A DNA stretch of 64,000 nt, from positions 1,302,001 to 1,366,000 of the forward strand of contig NZ_CP056047.1 of assembly GCF_021559775.1 (NCBI RefSeq), in the 5' to 3' direction. The stretch comes from Gillisella vitis (GTDB taxonomy: Bacteria > Pseudomonadota > Alphaproteobacteria > Rhizobiales > Rhizobiaceae). A model generated the notes under the pieces. The model was not told the DNA's origin and made no database searches. It saw only the letters and a program-made list of their open reading frames with translations. The position numbers and the translations under genes were made by a program. This document shows, in pieces, positions 53,774-62,049 of the stretch; the stretch's first letter is position 1, and every line of letters starts with the position of its first letter.

Positions 53774-54813
53774 TAGGCGGCCTCCATCGACGGCTGGTCT
53801 TCGAGCAGATGCACGGCATCGTGGAAAGCCAGTGAAACCCGGTTGCCCATCTCTATCGGTATCGCGCCGCCTGACTGGCTGATCTTGATCCTGACCGCGC
53901 CGATATCGGCGGTGTAGAGGATATTAGCACCCATGAAGGAGACGGAGGTGACGGTTGCCGATCCGTTTTCGTCGCGCTCGATACCGATATTTTCCGGGCG
54001 GACCGAAATCTGCATAGGTCCGGCAGCGGGACGGTCCAGCACCACGTTCTGACCCCAGGGGAGCAGCGCATCCATGCCGGACGCCTTGACGGAGAGAAGA
54101 TTGGTCTGGCCGAGGAAGCTGGCTGTAAAGGCCGCTTTTGGCGACCGGTACAGCTCAAGCGGCGTGCCGATTTCGACAACCTGTCCGCCATTCATCACCA
54201 CGATCCGGTCGGACATCGCCATGGCCTCGGCCTGGTCATGGGTGACGTAAAGGCTTGTCGCGCCGATGCGGCGATGCAGTTCGACCAGCTCGTGGCGCAG
54301 GCTGTCACGTAGCTTGGCATCGAGATTAGACAGCGGTTCATCAAACAGCAAAAGACTTGGCTGCATGACGATGGCGCGGGCCAGCGCCACGCGCTGCTGC
54401 TGGCCGCCGGACAATTGCCGGGGCATACGATCAACCAACGCGCCGAGATTGCAGATCTCCAGCACATGGGCGATGCGCCGCGCCCGCTCGTCCTTTGGCA
54501 CATTCTTCATCTTCAGGCCAAAGCCAAGGTTTTTGGCGACCGACATATGCGGAAACAGCGCATAGGACTGGAACACCATGGCGATATCGCGGGCTTCGGG
54601 GGCAAGTCCATCAATCCGCTTGCCCGCCAGCCGGATGTCCCCGCCGGATGCCTCGCTGATCCCCATCAGGATGCGCAGCAGCGTCGATTTTCCGCAGCCG
54701 GAGGGACCGAGAATGGTGACGAACTCACCCTTTTCGACGGTAAGCGAAACCGGATGGAGGACGCGGGCTGACCCGAAGTCCTTGGTGATGTCGTTGATGT
54801 CTAGCTCACTCAT
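53773..54813 (-). CDS. ABC transporter ATP-binding protein (PotA/UgpC-like)
   Basis: A 346-residue ATPase. Walker A is GPSGCGKST, the signature is QLSGGQQQRVALARA, Walker B is LLLFDEPLSNLDAK, and the H-loop is VTHDQ. A C-terminal TOBE/OB regulatory region follows (VRPENIGIERDENGSATV). It energises the importer whose permeases follow with 1-bp overlap. Confidence 0.93.
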   Translation of the reverse strand: MSELDINDITKDFGSARVLHPVSLTVEKGEFVTILGPSGCGKSTLLRILMGISEASGGDIRLAGKRIDGLAPEARDIAMVFQSYALFPHMSVAKNLGFGLKMKNVPKDERARRIAHVLEICNLGALVDRMPRQLSGGQQQRVALARAIVMQPSLLLFDEPLSNLDAKLRDSLRHELVELHRRIGATSLYVTHDQAEAMAMSDRIVVMNGGQVVEIGTPLELYRSPKAAFTASFLGQTNLLSVKASGMDALLPWGQNVVLDRPAAGPMQISVRPENIGIERDENGSATVTSVSFMGANILYTADIGAVRIKISQSGGAIPIEMGNRVSLAFHDAVHLLEDQPSMEAA

Positions 54814-54846
54814 CTCTCTGTCCCTCTTCGTCGGAATCGACTGGGA

Positions 54847-56076
54847 TTACTGGTTCAGGACTTTTTCATCGAGCGCTTCGGCAAGGGCGGTTGACATGTC
54901 CCAGAAAGCTGACACCGACAGGCGGGGATAGACACTTTTCGGCAGAACATGATCCTGGAGGGCAGCCGGGATCAGATCGTTGGTGATATCGGTGCGCGGC
55001 GAACGCGATGCCTTGGTTTCCAGCTTGAAGGTCTGGAATTCCTTGCTCATCGCCATATCGATCAGCAGCAGGGCGGCGGCGACATGCTTGGCATTTGCGG
55101 GGACGAACATCGCGTCGCCAGAGCCGACCTGTCCCTTTTCCAGCAGAGTCAGACGGAAGGTTTCGGGCAATTGCTTGTTGCCGAGAAAGCTCATCACCTG
55201 ATCTTCCCAGACCGTCCCCATATAGAGCTGTTGGTTGTTGATCAGGTTCAGCGTATCGGCATTGCCATTGGTCAGTTCCGCAGCCTTCAGCAGGCGGCGG
55301 TAATAGTCCCAGACAGGCGTCAGGCATTCGGAGGTCATTGCCCAGTCTTCGGCTTGTTGAAGCGTTTTGCTGTAGTCGGTCAGGGCTGTGCGGCAATCGC
55401 CAGTCAGATAATTGAGCGCCACGGAATAGATGAAACCTCCACCCGATCCGCCCTTGGCTGGCAAAGTGACGCCCAGGCGCTTGGGATGGCTTTCTGCCCA
55501 GGCCAACAGTTCGTCAAAACTCTTGGGAACCTCATTCGGTTTGACGAAGGCGCTGTCATAGCCGATTGCCGTCTGGTTGAGATGCACGAGCGGAAAAGTG
55601 CCGCCATGCTGGCGTCCGAACAATGTCTGCGCCAGGACCGGATCATAGGTTGCCATGTTCGGCAGGATTTGCGTCAGTGGAATCTTACCGATGACACCTT
55701 TGGCCGAGAGCAGCGGATAGCTGCCGCCGCCAGCGAAATAGGCATCGACTGGCGCATCCTGCCCCGATGCCTGGACCGCGATCAGCTGCTGGTTGGCCTG
55801 ATCGCCGTTGACGTCGCTATAGACGACCTTGATGCCGTACTTGGCGGTGAAACTGTCGGTCAGGTTTTTCCAGGTGTCAGCGAAGCTACCGGCAAAATTA
55901 TACATAGTCACCGTTCCCTCGGCTTTGGCGGCGGGAACGACGATGTCGTAAAAATTCTCCCTTGTGACCTTGGAGAGATCGAAATCAAGATTTTTCATAT
56001 TGGTTTCGGCGCTCAAACACGGGGCGACGGAAGCCGCGAGCGTCAGCGCCGCGATGGCCAGGAATTTCATCTGCAT
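54847..56076 (-). CDS. ABC transporter substrate-binding protein
   Basis: A 409-residue periplasmic family-1-type binding protein. A signal peptide (MKFLAIAALTLAASVAPCLSA) cleaves near residue 23. The mature part has EGTVTMYNFAGSFADTWKNL at the N-lobe and resembles iron/spermidine/thiamine binding proteins (cluster D). The ligand is unknown; a glycerophosphodiester is suggested by the phosphodiesterase in the operon. ATG 56076 has GGAG six bases upstream. It starts the operon, divergent from the ROK gene. Confidence 0.88.
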   Translation of the reverse strand: MQMKFLAIAALTLAASVAPCLSAETNMKNLDFDLSKVTRENFYDIVVPAAKAEGTVTMYNFAGSFADTWKNLTDSFTAKYGIKVVYSDVNGDQANQQLIAVQASGQDAPVDAYFAGGGSYPLLSAKGVIGKIPLTQILPNMATYDPVLAQTLFGRQHGGTFPLVHLNQTAIGYDSAFVKPNEVPKSFDELLAWAESHPKRLGVTLPAKGGSGGGFIYSVALNYLTGDCRTALTDYSKTLQQAEDWAMTSECLTPVWDYYRRLLKAAELTNGNADTLNLINNQQLYMGTVWEDQVMSFLGNKQLPETFRLTLLEKGQVGSGDAMFVPANAKHVAAALLLIDMAMSKEFQTFKLETKASRSPRTDITNDLIPAALQDHVLPKSVYPRLSVSAFWDMSTALAEALDEKVLNQ

Positions 56077-56117
56077 TGGGGTCTCCATCAGAGCTGGATC
56101 AATTGCAGGTCTAATAA

Positions 56118-56132
56118 TACACTTTGAGTGTA
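56118..56132. promoter_or_regulatory. palindromic operator candidate between ABC operon and ROK gene
   Basis: TACACT-TTG-AGTGTA is a perfect 6-3-6 palindrome in the divergent gap, about 45 bp before the binding-protein start and 83 bp before the ROK start. It is the natural candidate for binding by the ROK regulator encoded next door. Confidence 0.55.
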
Positions 56133-56145
56133 ATATTTGTGACAG
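56128..56145 (-). promoter_or_regulatory. weak Pho-box-like site before the ABC-phosphodiesterase operon
   Basis: On the minus strand CTGTCAC is followed by AAAT and ATTACAC. The first repeat plus spacer fits the PhoB consensus, the second repeat only 4 of 7 bases. It overlaps the palindromic operator candidate. PhoB control would suit a phosphodiesterase operon, but the evidence is weak. Confidence 0.25.
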
Positions 56146-56214
56146 GCCACGAAATTTGGTCCCGCAGGCGAGTTGCGATTGCCTGACCGCGAGACGCCGG
56201 ATAGATGTTCAACC

Positions 56215-57363
56215 ATGACGACCCAAGATAAACAGCCCTCTCGTTTTGACAGAAACCCGCTTGCCAGCGAGAACGAACGCCTGATTCTGGACATCGTCCG
56301 CCGCCACGGACCCATTGCCCGCTCAGTGATCACCACCCATACCAACCTGACGCAGCAATCGGTGCATCGGTTGATTGAGGGGCTGATCGAGCGCGGTTTG
56401 CTGCGCACCGGCGCGCCGCTGAAGGGCGCACGCGGCCAGCCAAGCCCGACCATCGAACTTGCGGTGGAATCCGTGGCGTCGCTGGGCATATCGATCAACA
56501 CCGATTCGGCGATTATCTGCCTTGCTGATTTCAGCTGCGGCGTGATTGCCCAGAAGAAACTCAATCTCCTGCCGCTCAGCCGTGAGGCCACCCTTGCTGC
56601 CTTGTCAGGGACCTTGGACGAGATGCTTGAGGCCCATAATCTGCCGCGCGACCGGCTGCTGGGGCTGGGTTTTGCCATGTCGGGTTTTTCCGTTGCCGAT
56701 GACCGGATATTCAATGCGCCGGAACCCTTGCAGGACTGGTCGCTGATGGATCTTCGCCCGATCCTTGAACAGACGTTTCAGCTTCCCGTCTGGCAGGAGA
56801 ACAATGCGACCACAGGCGCTATCGGCGAAAGCTTGCAAGGCGTTGGGCGATGGTGCCAGACCTTTGCCTATCTGTCGTTCAACTATGGCTTCGGTGGCGG
56901 GTTGATCCTCAATGGTCAGCCGTTTTACGGATTCCATGGCAATGCCGCTGAATTGTCGGGGATTTACGACCCGACCGAGGCACCTCGGCGTCCAGCCCTG
57001 CAATATTTGCTTCGGAGCCTTCAAGACCACGGCATCGAGATTGATTCCGTCGATACCCTTTACCGGACATTCGACCCAGGTTGGCCAGGCGTGGAAGCGT
57101 GGCTGGAAGCAACCATGCCACAGGTCGAACGCTTGGTGGCGGTATTGATCGCCGTGATCGATCCGCAGGCCATCGTTTTCGGCGGCCAATTGCCGCCAGC
57201 GCTGGGCGCGATGATGATCGAAAGATGCCCGATGCCCTCGCAGCGGGTTCATCGTTATGGTGTCGGGCCAAAGGAGGCCCGACTGGTGCTTAGTGAAGTG
57301 AAGGGTGATGCCGCAGTCATTGGTGCCGCACTTCTGCCGCTCAAGATGCGGTATTTCATTTAG
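56215..57363 (+). CDS. ROK-family transcriptional regulator
   Basis: A 382-residue protein. An N-terminal winged helix-turn-helix (LDIVRRHGPIARSVITTHTN, LTQQSVHRLIEGLIERGLL) precedes a ROK sugar-kinase-like domain. The usual GExGH zinc ligand and Cys-rich CxCGxxGCxE motif are absent; the place reads GNAAELSG. So it likely lacks kinase activity and bound zinc, acting only as a repressor or activator sensing a small ligand. It is divergent from the ABC/phosphodiesterase operon, which it probably controls. Confidence 0.88.
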   Translation: MTTQDKQPSRFDRNPLASENERLILDIVRRHGPIARSVITTHTNLTQQSVHRLIEGLIERGLLRTGAPLKGARGQPSPTIELAVESVASLGISINTDSAIICLADFSCGVIAQKKLNLLPLSREATLAALSGTLDEMLEAHNLPRDRLLGLGFAMSGFSVADDRIFNAPEPLQDWSLMDLRPILEQTFQLPVWQENNATTGAIGESLQGVGRWCQTFAYLSFNYGFGGGLILNGQPFYGFHGNAAELSGIYDPTEAPRRPALQYLLRSLQDHGIEIDSVDTLYRTFDPGWPGVEAWLEATMPQVERLVAVLIAVIDPQAIVFGGQLPPALGAMMIERCPMPSQRVHRYGVGPKEARLVLSEVKGDAAVIGAALLPLKMRYFI

Positions 57364-57375
57364 ACCGAAGCAGGC

Positions 57376-58590
57376 TCAAGCCTCGGCAAATTGCGGCGGT
57401 GCCCAGTTGGGGAACGGGTCCTGCATGTCGCGCCAAGCACCGGGCGTGAAGCGATCCGCAGGCACCAGACAGGCGTCCAGCCGGGCGCTGATTTCGGCTT
57501 CATCCATGGGATCAGAACCGATAAACACGAGTTCCTGGCGTCGATCACCCCAGACCGGGTCGAGATAGGGTTTCATGGCATTGAGAAAGCCCTTGTCCTG
57601 CGGCCATTGCTGTTTGGGTACGGAGGCCCACCACAGGCCCATGCGCCCGGTGCGCACCAGCGGTCCGGCCTGGCTCAGTTCTCCAACATGATGGGGCCGG
57701 GTGGCCAGCCAGAAAAAGCCCTTGGCGCGGATTACGCCCGGCCAGTCGCTATCGATAAAGTCCTGAAACCTCTGAGGATCGAGTGGACGGCGGGCGCGAT
57801 AGACAAAGCTGCGAATGCCATATTCTTCGGTTTCAGGCACATGGTCCTTGAAGCCGTGCAATTCCTTGAACCACAGTGGATGGGTTTCCGCCCGGCCAAG
57901 GTCGAACCGCCCGGTTCCCAGCACGTCCTTCGGTTCGATTTGGCCGAAATCGGTCTCAATGATCCGCGCATCCGGGTTGAGGCCGACGATGATCTTGCGG
58001 GCTGCATCCAGCCGGGCAGAGCCGGCGGTTTCGGCCTTGTTGAGGACGACCACGTCGGCAAACTCGATCTGTTCGACCAGAAGGTCAACGAGCGTGCGGT
58101 TATCATCTTCGCCCGCCGTTTCGCCCCGGTCGGAGAGGAAATCGCTGGAACTGTAATCACGCAACAGGTTGGCGGCATCGACCACCGTAACCATCGTATC
58201 CAGCCGGGCGATGTCGGAGAGGCTGTTGCCGTCTTCGTCACGAAACTCAAACGTGCTGGCAATCGGCAGTGGCTCGGCAATGCCGGTCGCTTCGATCAGC
58301 AGATAATCGAACCGGCCAGAATCGGCCAGTTGCCGCACTTCCGTCAGCAGGTCTTCGCGCAGGGTGCAGCAGATGCAGCCATTGCTCATTTCCACCAATT
58401 GCTCGTCGGTGCGCGATAGATTGGCTCCGCCATCGCGTACCAGGGCGGCATCGATATTGACCTCGCTCATGTCATTGACGATCACCGCGACCTTCAGCCC
58501 AGCCCGGTTGCCAAGAAGATGATTGAGAACCGTGGTTTTACCGGCACCGAGAAAGCCGGACAGCACAGTCACGGGAAGCTTGTTGTCCAT
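57376..58590 (-). CDS. CobW/COG0523-family GTPase, zinc-linked metallochaperone
   Basis: A 404-residue G3E GTPase. Walker [10 protein letters not shown] is at 12-20, the metal-binding CxCC is C72-I-C74-C75 (in [13 protein letters not shown]), and LNKAE serves as base-recognition motif. A CobW C-terminal domain follows. Such proteins deliver zinc to client enzymes when zinc is scarce (ZagA/ZigA/YeiR types). ATG 58590 has GGAG six bases upstream. A Zur-like palindrome sits 14 bp before the start, so it should be derepressed in zinc limitation with znuABC. Confidence 0.9.
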   Translation of the reverse strand: MDNKLPVTVLSGFLGAGKTTVLNHLLGNRAGLKVAVIVNDMSEVNIDAALVRDGGANLSRTDEQLVEMSNGCICCTLREDLLTEVRQLADSGRFDYLLIEATGIAEPLPIASTFEFRDEDGNSLSDIARLDTMVTVVDAANLLRDYSSSDFLSDRGETAGEDDNRTLVDLLVEQIEFADVVVLNKAETAGSARLDAARKIIVGLNPDARIIETDFGQIEPKDVLGTGRFDLGRAETHPLWFKELHGFKDHVPETEEYGIRSFVYRARRPLDPQRFQDFIDSDWPGVIRAKGFFWLATRPHHVGELSQAGPLVRTGRMGLWWASVPKQQWPQDKGFLNAMKPYLDPVWGDRRQELVFIGSDPMDEAEISARLDACLVPADRFTPGAWRDMQDPFPNWAPPQFAEA

Positions 58591-58603
58591 CTTCAACTCC
58601 TTA

Positions 58604-58620
58604 ATGTAATAACATTACAT
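58604..58620. promoter_or_regulatory. Zur box of the CobW-type GTPase gene
   Basis: ATGTAAT-AAC-ATTACAT is a perfect 7-3-7 palindrome 14 bp before the GTPase start. The same 17-mer, in reverse orientation, lies between znuA and znuC. Position and sequence fit a Zur (zinc uptake regulator) operator of alphaproteobacteria, and zur itself is in this window. Confidence 0.8.
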
Positions 58621-58674
58621 TGATGGTTCTGAAAAAGGCGAGCAGGGCGCTCGCCTTTTTGGTTGTTGCGTCTG

Positions 58675-59646
58675 TCAGCCCTTCAGGCAGGTGGCCATGG
58701 CGGTTGCCAGGTCCGTCATCAGGGCGGGATAGAGGTCAGGGCCATCTGCCAGCCCTGTGCCAAGCGGGTCGAGCGTGCCGGTGCGGGCATTGCTGCCTTC
58801 AGACACCACCTTGATCAATTTCGGCGTAAATTGCGGCTCTGCGAAAATGCAGGCGGCATCCAGAGATTTGATCTTGGCGTGGAGCGCCGACACCCGTTCG
58901 GCACCGGGGGCTTTTTCCGGGCTGACGGTGACGGAACCGGCAACCGTCACATGGTAGCGGCGCTCAAAATATTGATAGGCGTCATGAAAGACGATGAAAG
59001 GCTTGTCCTTGACCGGGGCCAGCATGGTGGCAATCTGCTTGTCCATGGCATCGACCTGCGCTTGGAAGCGGGTCAAATTTTCCGCATAAAGTGGGGCATT
59101 GGCCTTGTCCGCAGTGCTCAAGGTTTCGGCTATGGTTGCGGCCATGGCCTTGGCATTATCAGGGTCGAGCCAGATATGCATGTCATGGGTGCCATGCTCG
59201 TCGTCATGGCTATGCCCGTGGTCTTTATCGTGGTCATGTCCATGCCCGGCTTCGTGCGCATCGCCATCGTCATGGGCCTCGAATGGTCCACCTTCGCGCA
59301 GGGGCAACAGTTCCACGCCCTTGGCCTCGGCCAGCGCCACCACTTTGGCCTTGCCTGCCAGCGCATCCAACGGCTTGTCGAGAAAGGTTTCCAACCCTGG
59401 TCCAACCCAGAATATCAGGTCAGCCTGTTGCAGCGCTTTGGCCTTGGAGGGCTTCAGGCTATAATCATGCGGGGAGCCTGCGCCTTCCACCAGAAGATGC
59501 GGCGTGCCAGCACCCTTCATGATCGCGGCGACGATGGAATTGACCGGCTTGATCGAGGCAACCACATCAGGGGCGGCGGCAGCCATGCCAGGGGCAAGCA
59601 GAAGCATGGGGATAAGGCTGAGCAGGGGCATTGTCTTCACAGGCAA
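58675..59646 (-). CDS. znuA: zinc ABC transporter, periplasmic binding protein ZnuA
   Basis: A protein of about 323 residues that captures zinc in the periplasm. After a signal peptide (LLSLIPMLLLAPGMAAAA), PVNSIVAAIMKGAGTPHLLVEGAGSPHDY holds the first His ligand. A long His/Asp-rich loop (HDDGDAHEAGHGHDHDKD and following) is the usual zinc-collecting segment; DMHIWLDPDNA and FIVFHDAYQYFERRY hold other ligands. The start is uncertain: GGAG lies six bases before TTG 59646; TTG 59658 and ATG 59631 are alternatives. Confidence 0.93.
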   Translation of the reverse strand: MPVKTMPLLSLIPMLLLAPGMAAAAPDVVASIKPVNSIVAAIMKGAGTPHLLVEGAGSPHDYSLKPSKAKALQQADLIFWVGPGLETFLDKPLDALAGKAKVVALAEAKGVELLPLREGGPFEAHDDGDAHEAGHGHDHDKDHGHSHDDEHGTHDMHIWLDPDNAKAMAATIAETLSTADKANAPLYAENLTRFQAQVDAMDKQIATMLAPVKDKPFIVFHDAYQYFERRYHVTVAGSVTVSPEKAPGAERVSALHAKIKSLDAACIFAEPQFTPKLIKVVSEGSNARTGTLDPLGTGLADGPDLYPALMTDLATAMATCLKG

Positions 59647-59698
59647 GGCGGTCTCCAATTTATATAAGCCAAAGCAAGGACGGTTCCTTGTATGGGGT

Positions 59699-59715
59699 AT
59701 GTAATGTTATTACAT
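59699..59715. promoter_or_regulatory. Zur box between znuA and znuC
   Basis: ATGTAAT-GTT-ATTACAT is a perfect 7-3-7 palindrome, the exact reverse complement of the site at 58604-58620. It is placed to control both znuA (minus) and znuCB-zur (plus). A looser GTAACGCTATAAC stretch just after it (59722-59735) may be a second, degenerate site. Confidence 0.85.
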
Positions 59716-59783
59716 TGATTGCGTAACGCTATAACGTGTGTCATAGCCGGTTGCAACACTCAATCTGTGGAGTTTCGGTATCC

Positions 59784-60707
59784 GTGTTGAAGGTGCTGGG
59801 TGAAAAGCCATTGGTGACACTGCGCAATGCCGGCATCAGGCGCGGCGGGCGCTGGCTGGTGCGCGGCGTTGAGCTTTCGATCCGCAAAGGCGAACTTGTC
59901 ACCCTGATCGGTCCAAACGGATCGGGTAAATCGACGACAGCGAAAATGGCGCTTGGCGTGCTGAAGCCCGATGAGGGTGAGGTGGTGCGCGAGCGGCCGT
60001 TTACGGTTGGTTATGTGCCGCAAAAATTGAGCATCGACTGGACCATGCCGCTTACGGTTGATCGGCTGATGACCCTGACTGTAAAGCTGTCCAAGGCGGA
60101 GATCGAGGCTGCCTTGGATTCTGTCGGCATTGCCCATCTGCTGCGCGCCGAAGTCCAGCATCTGTCCGGTGGCGAGTTTCAGCGGGCGCTTCTGGCCCGC
60201 GCTCTGGCCCGCAAGCCGGACCTGCTGGTGCTGGATGAGCCGGTGCAGGGCGTAGACTTTGCCGGTGAAATCGCCCTTTACGAATTGATCGCCGATATCA
60301 GGCGCAAGACCGGTTGTGGCGTGCTGTTGATTTCCCATGATCTGCATATGGTGATGGCAGAGACTGATATCGTCGTTTGCCTGAATGGCCATGTCTGCTG
60401 CCGTGGCACGCCGGATGTCGTCAGCCAAAGCCCGGAATATCAGCGGCTGTTCGGGGCTGCTGCGGCGCGCACGCTAGCGGTCTACAATCACCGCCATGAT
60501 CACACCCATCTGCCGGATGGCCGGGTTCAGCATCTGGATGGATCGGTCACCGATCACTGCCATCCTGATGACGGCCATCACCATGGTCGGGGTGCGGAGC
60601 ATCATCATGAGGATTCGCTTGAGCTTGAAGAGAACCATCATAATCATCACCACCACGGCGAAGGGCCGTCGGTGACTTCGGGGAGGGGTGATCGTCATGA
60701 TGGATGA
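59784..60707 (+). CDS. znuC: zinc ABC transporter ATP-binding protein ZnuC
   Basis: A 307-residue ATPase. Walker A is GPNGSGKST, the signature LSGGEFQRALLARAL, Walker B LLVLDEPVQGVDFAG, and H-loop LISHDLHMV. The last 74 residues (from Y234) are very rich in histidine and acidic residues, with clusters such as HRHDHTH, DGHHHGRGAEHHHED and NHHNHHHHGE, likely binding zinc in the cytosol. GTG 59784 is the best start: no ATG is available, and GGAG lies 11 bases upstream. It overlaps znuB by 11 bp. Confidence 0.94.
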   Translation: MLKVLGEKPLVTLRNAGIRRGGRWLVRGVELSIRKGELVTLIGPNGSGKSTTAKMALGVLKPDEGEVVRERPFTVGYVPQKLSIDWTMPLTVDRLMTLTVKLSKAEIEAALDSVGIAHLLRAEVQHLSGGEFQRALLARALARKPDLLVLDEPVQGVDFAGEIALYELIADIRRKTGCGVLLISHDLHMVMAETDIVVCLNGHVCCRGTPDVVSQSPEYQRLFGAAAARTLAVYNHRHDHTHLPDGRVQHLDGSVTDHCHPDDGHHHGRGAEHHHEDSLELEENHHNHHHHGEGPSVTSGRGDRHDG

Positions 60708-61509
60708 TTTCTTCGTTCGGGCATTGCTGGCGGGTGTCGGGTTGGCGCTGACGGTTGGGCCGCTCGGCTGTTTCGTCATCTGGCGGCGCATGGCCTATTT
60801 CGGCGATACGATGGCGCATTCCTCGCTGCTGGGCGTGGCGCTGTCGCTGTTGTTTTCGGTCAATCTGACGCTGAGTGTGTTTCTGGTCGCGGCGATTGTA
60901 TCACTGCTGCTGTTGTTATTGCAGAACCGGCGCGGGCTTTCCGCCGATGCGCTGCTGGGTATTCTCAGCCACGCGACACTGGCGATCGGCCTTGTTCTGG
61001 TGGCCTTCATGACCTGGGTGCGGGTCGATCTGATGGCTTATTTATTCGGGGATATTCTGGCCGTGACGCCGCAGGATATCGCCACCGTCTGGATTGGCGG
61101 GCTTGGCGTCATCCTGTGCCTTTGCCTATTGTGGCGGCCCCTGCTGGCGGCCACCGTCAACGAGGATGTCGCTGAGGCGGAAGGCTTGAAGCCAGCGCGG
61201 GCCAGGCTGATCTTCATGCTGCTGATGGCCGTGGTGATTGCCATTGCCATGAAAGTTGTCGGCATTCTGCTGATCACCGCGCTGCTGATCATTCCGGCCG
61301 CCACCGCCCGGCGGTTTTCCATGACGCCGGAAATCATGGCGGTTCTGGCATCTGTCATCGGCGCGGTTGCCGTGGTTGGCGGCCTGTTCGGGTCACTGAC
61401 CTATGACACGCCTTCCGGCCCGTCCATCGTGGTGGCCGCCCTTGTCCTGTTTGTTCTCAGCTTGCTGCCGATACGCCGTTTTTCAACGGCTGCCGTGAAG
61501 AAAGGATGA
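60697..61509 (+). CDS. znuB: zinc ABC transporter permease ZnuB
   Basis: A 270-residue ABC-3-type permease with about eight to nine helices. GVGLALTVGPLGCFVIWRRMAYFGDTMAHSSLLGVAL is the family start, and ADALLGILSHATLAIGLV the conserved mid-region. It follows znuC with an 11-bp overlap; GGGAGG is ten bases before ATG 60697. zur starts 7 bp after its stop. Confidence 0.94.
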   Translation: MMDDFFVRALLAGVGLALTVGPLGCFVIWRRMAYFGDTMAHSSLLGVALSLLFSVNLTLSVFLVAAIVSLLLLLLQNRRGLSADALLGILSHATLAIGLVLVAFMTWVRVDLMAYLFGDILAVTPQDIATVWIGGLGVILCLCLLWRPLLAATVNEDVAEAEGLKPARARLIFMLLMAVVIAIAMKVVGILLITALLIIPAATARRFSMTPEIMAVLASVIGAVAVVGGLFGSLTYDTPSGPSIVVAALVLFVLSLLPIRRFSTAAVKKG

Positions 61510-61516
61510 TCGTCCG

Positions 61517-61915
61517 ATGTCCACACCGCAATTGACCCGCAATCAGTCCCTGGTATTTCAAGCGCTTGAAAAAGCAGAAGGGCCGCTTTCGGCCTATACG
61601 ATCCTCGACAAGCTGCGCGACAGCGGCTTTCGTGCGCCGCTACAGGTCTACCGGGCGCTCGAAAAGCTGCTGGAATTCGGCCTTGTCCACCGGCTGGAAA
61701 GCCTCAACGCCTTTGTCGTCTGCTCCCACCTCCAGCATGATTGCTGCGACCACGGAACCGTGGCATTCGCGATCTGTAGCAAATGCGGGCAGGTCAAGGA
61801 GTTTCACGATCACTCGATTGACCATCGGCTGGGAGACTGGTCGAAGGGCCAAGGCTTCAAGGCCGAGAAAACCACCATCGAAATTCGCGGCGTCTGCGCA
61901 GAGTGCCTCGTCTGA
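61517..61915 (+). CDS. zur: zinc uptake regulator Zur (Fur family)
   Basis: A 132-residue Fur-family repressor that binds Zur boxes when zinc is plentiful. The DNA-binding helix-turn-helix covers about 20-65 (LSAYTILDKLRDSGFRAPLQVYRALEKLLEFGLVHRLE). Metal ligands are in HLQHDCCDHGTVAFAICSKCGQV and the terminal CAEC, giving the structural CxxC pairs. It ends the znuCB-zur operon and should autoregulate through the palindrome at 59699. Confidence 0.94.
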   Translation: MSTPQLTRNQSLVFQALEKAEGPLSAYTILDKLRDSGFRAPLQVYRALEKLLEFGLVHRLESLNAFVVCSHLQHDCCDHGTVAFAICSKCGQVKEFHDHSIDHRLGDWSKGQGFKAEKTTIEIRGVCAECLV

Positions 61916-61944
61916 AATCACGCCTTCAGAGCGGTTTCAGTTCA

Positions 61945-62049
61945 CTAGAGTTTGTCAGGGAAAAGTGGAAACCGGTTTTCCCGATATGACAAACGAAAAC
62001 AAAGGAATCTAGAGACTGTCTGGTTCAATATGAACCTGACAGTCTCTAG
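61945..62049. repeat. RIME-like palindromic element, copy 3, overlapping a gene end
   Basis: A well-kept 105-bp copy: left palindrome CTAGAGTTTGTCAGGG...CCCGATATGACAAA, linker CGAAAACAAAGGAAT, right palindrome CTAGAGACTGTC, core TGGTTCAATATGAACC, then GACAGTCTCTAG. Its right palindrome forms the last codons and stop of the carbonic-anhydrase gene on the minus strand. Both outer stems show paired changes against copy 2 (AGACTGTC/GACAGTCT instead of AGTCTGTC/GACAGACT), suggesting that structure is kept. Confidence 0.8.

Noticed and set aside
52056..53819. 587-codon ORF that would look like a fused permease
   Set aside because: Only the last 287 codons are a permease. The upstream half reads the other permease gene out of frame. 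The normal ATG with TGATG overlap at 52919 explains two separate genes.
54949..56127. 392-codon plus-strand ORF
   Set aside because: Antisense to the ABC substrate-binding protein gene, which has a signal peptide and family motifs.
57391..58419. 342-codon plus-strand ORF
   Set aside because: Antisense to the CobW-type GTPase; no domains are visible.
58663..59667. 334-codon plus-strand ORF
   Set aside because: Antisense to znuA; its translation reflects the His/Asp-rich codons of the opposite strand.
60547..60819. minus-strand ORF rich in Asp/His
   Set aside because: It is the antisense frame of the His-rich ZnuC tail.
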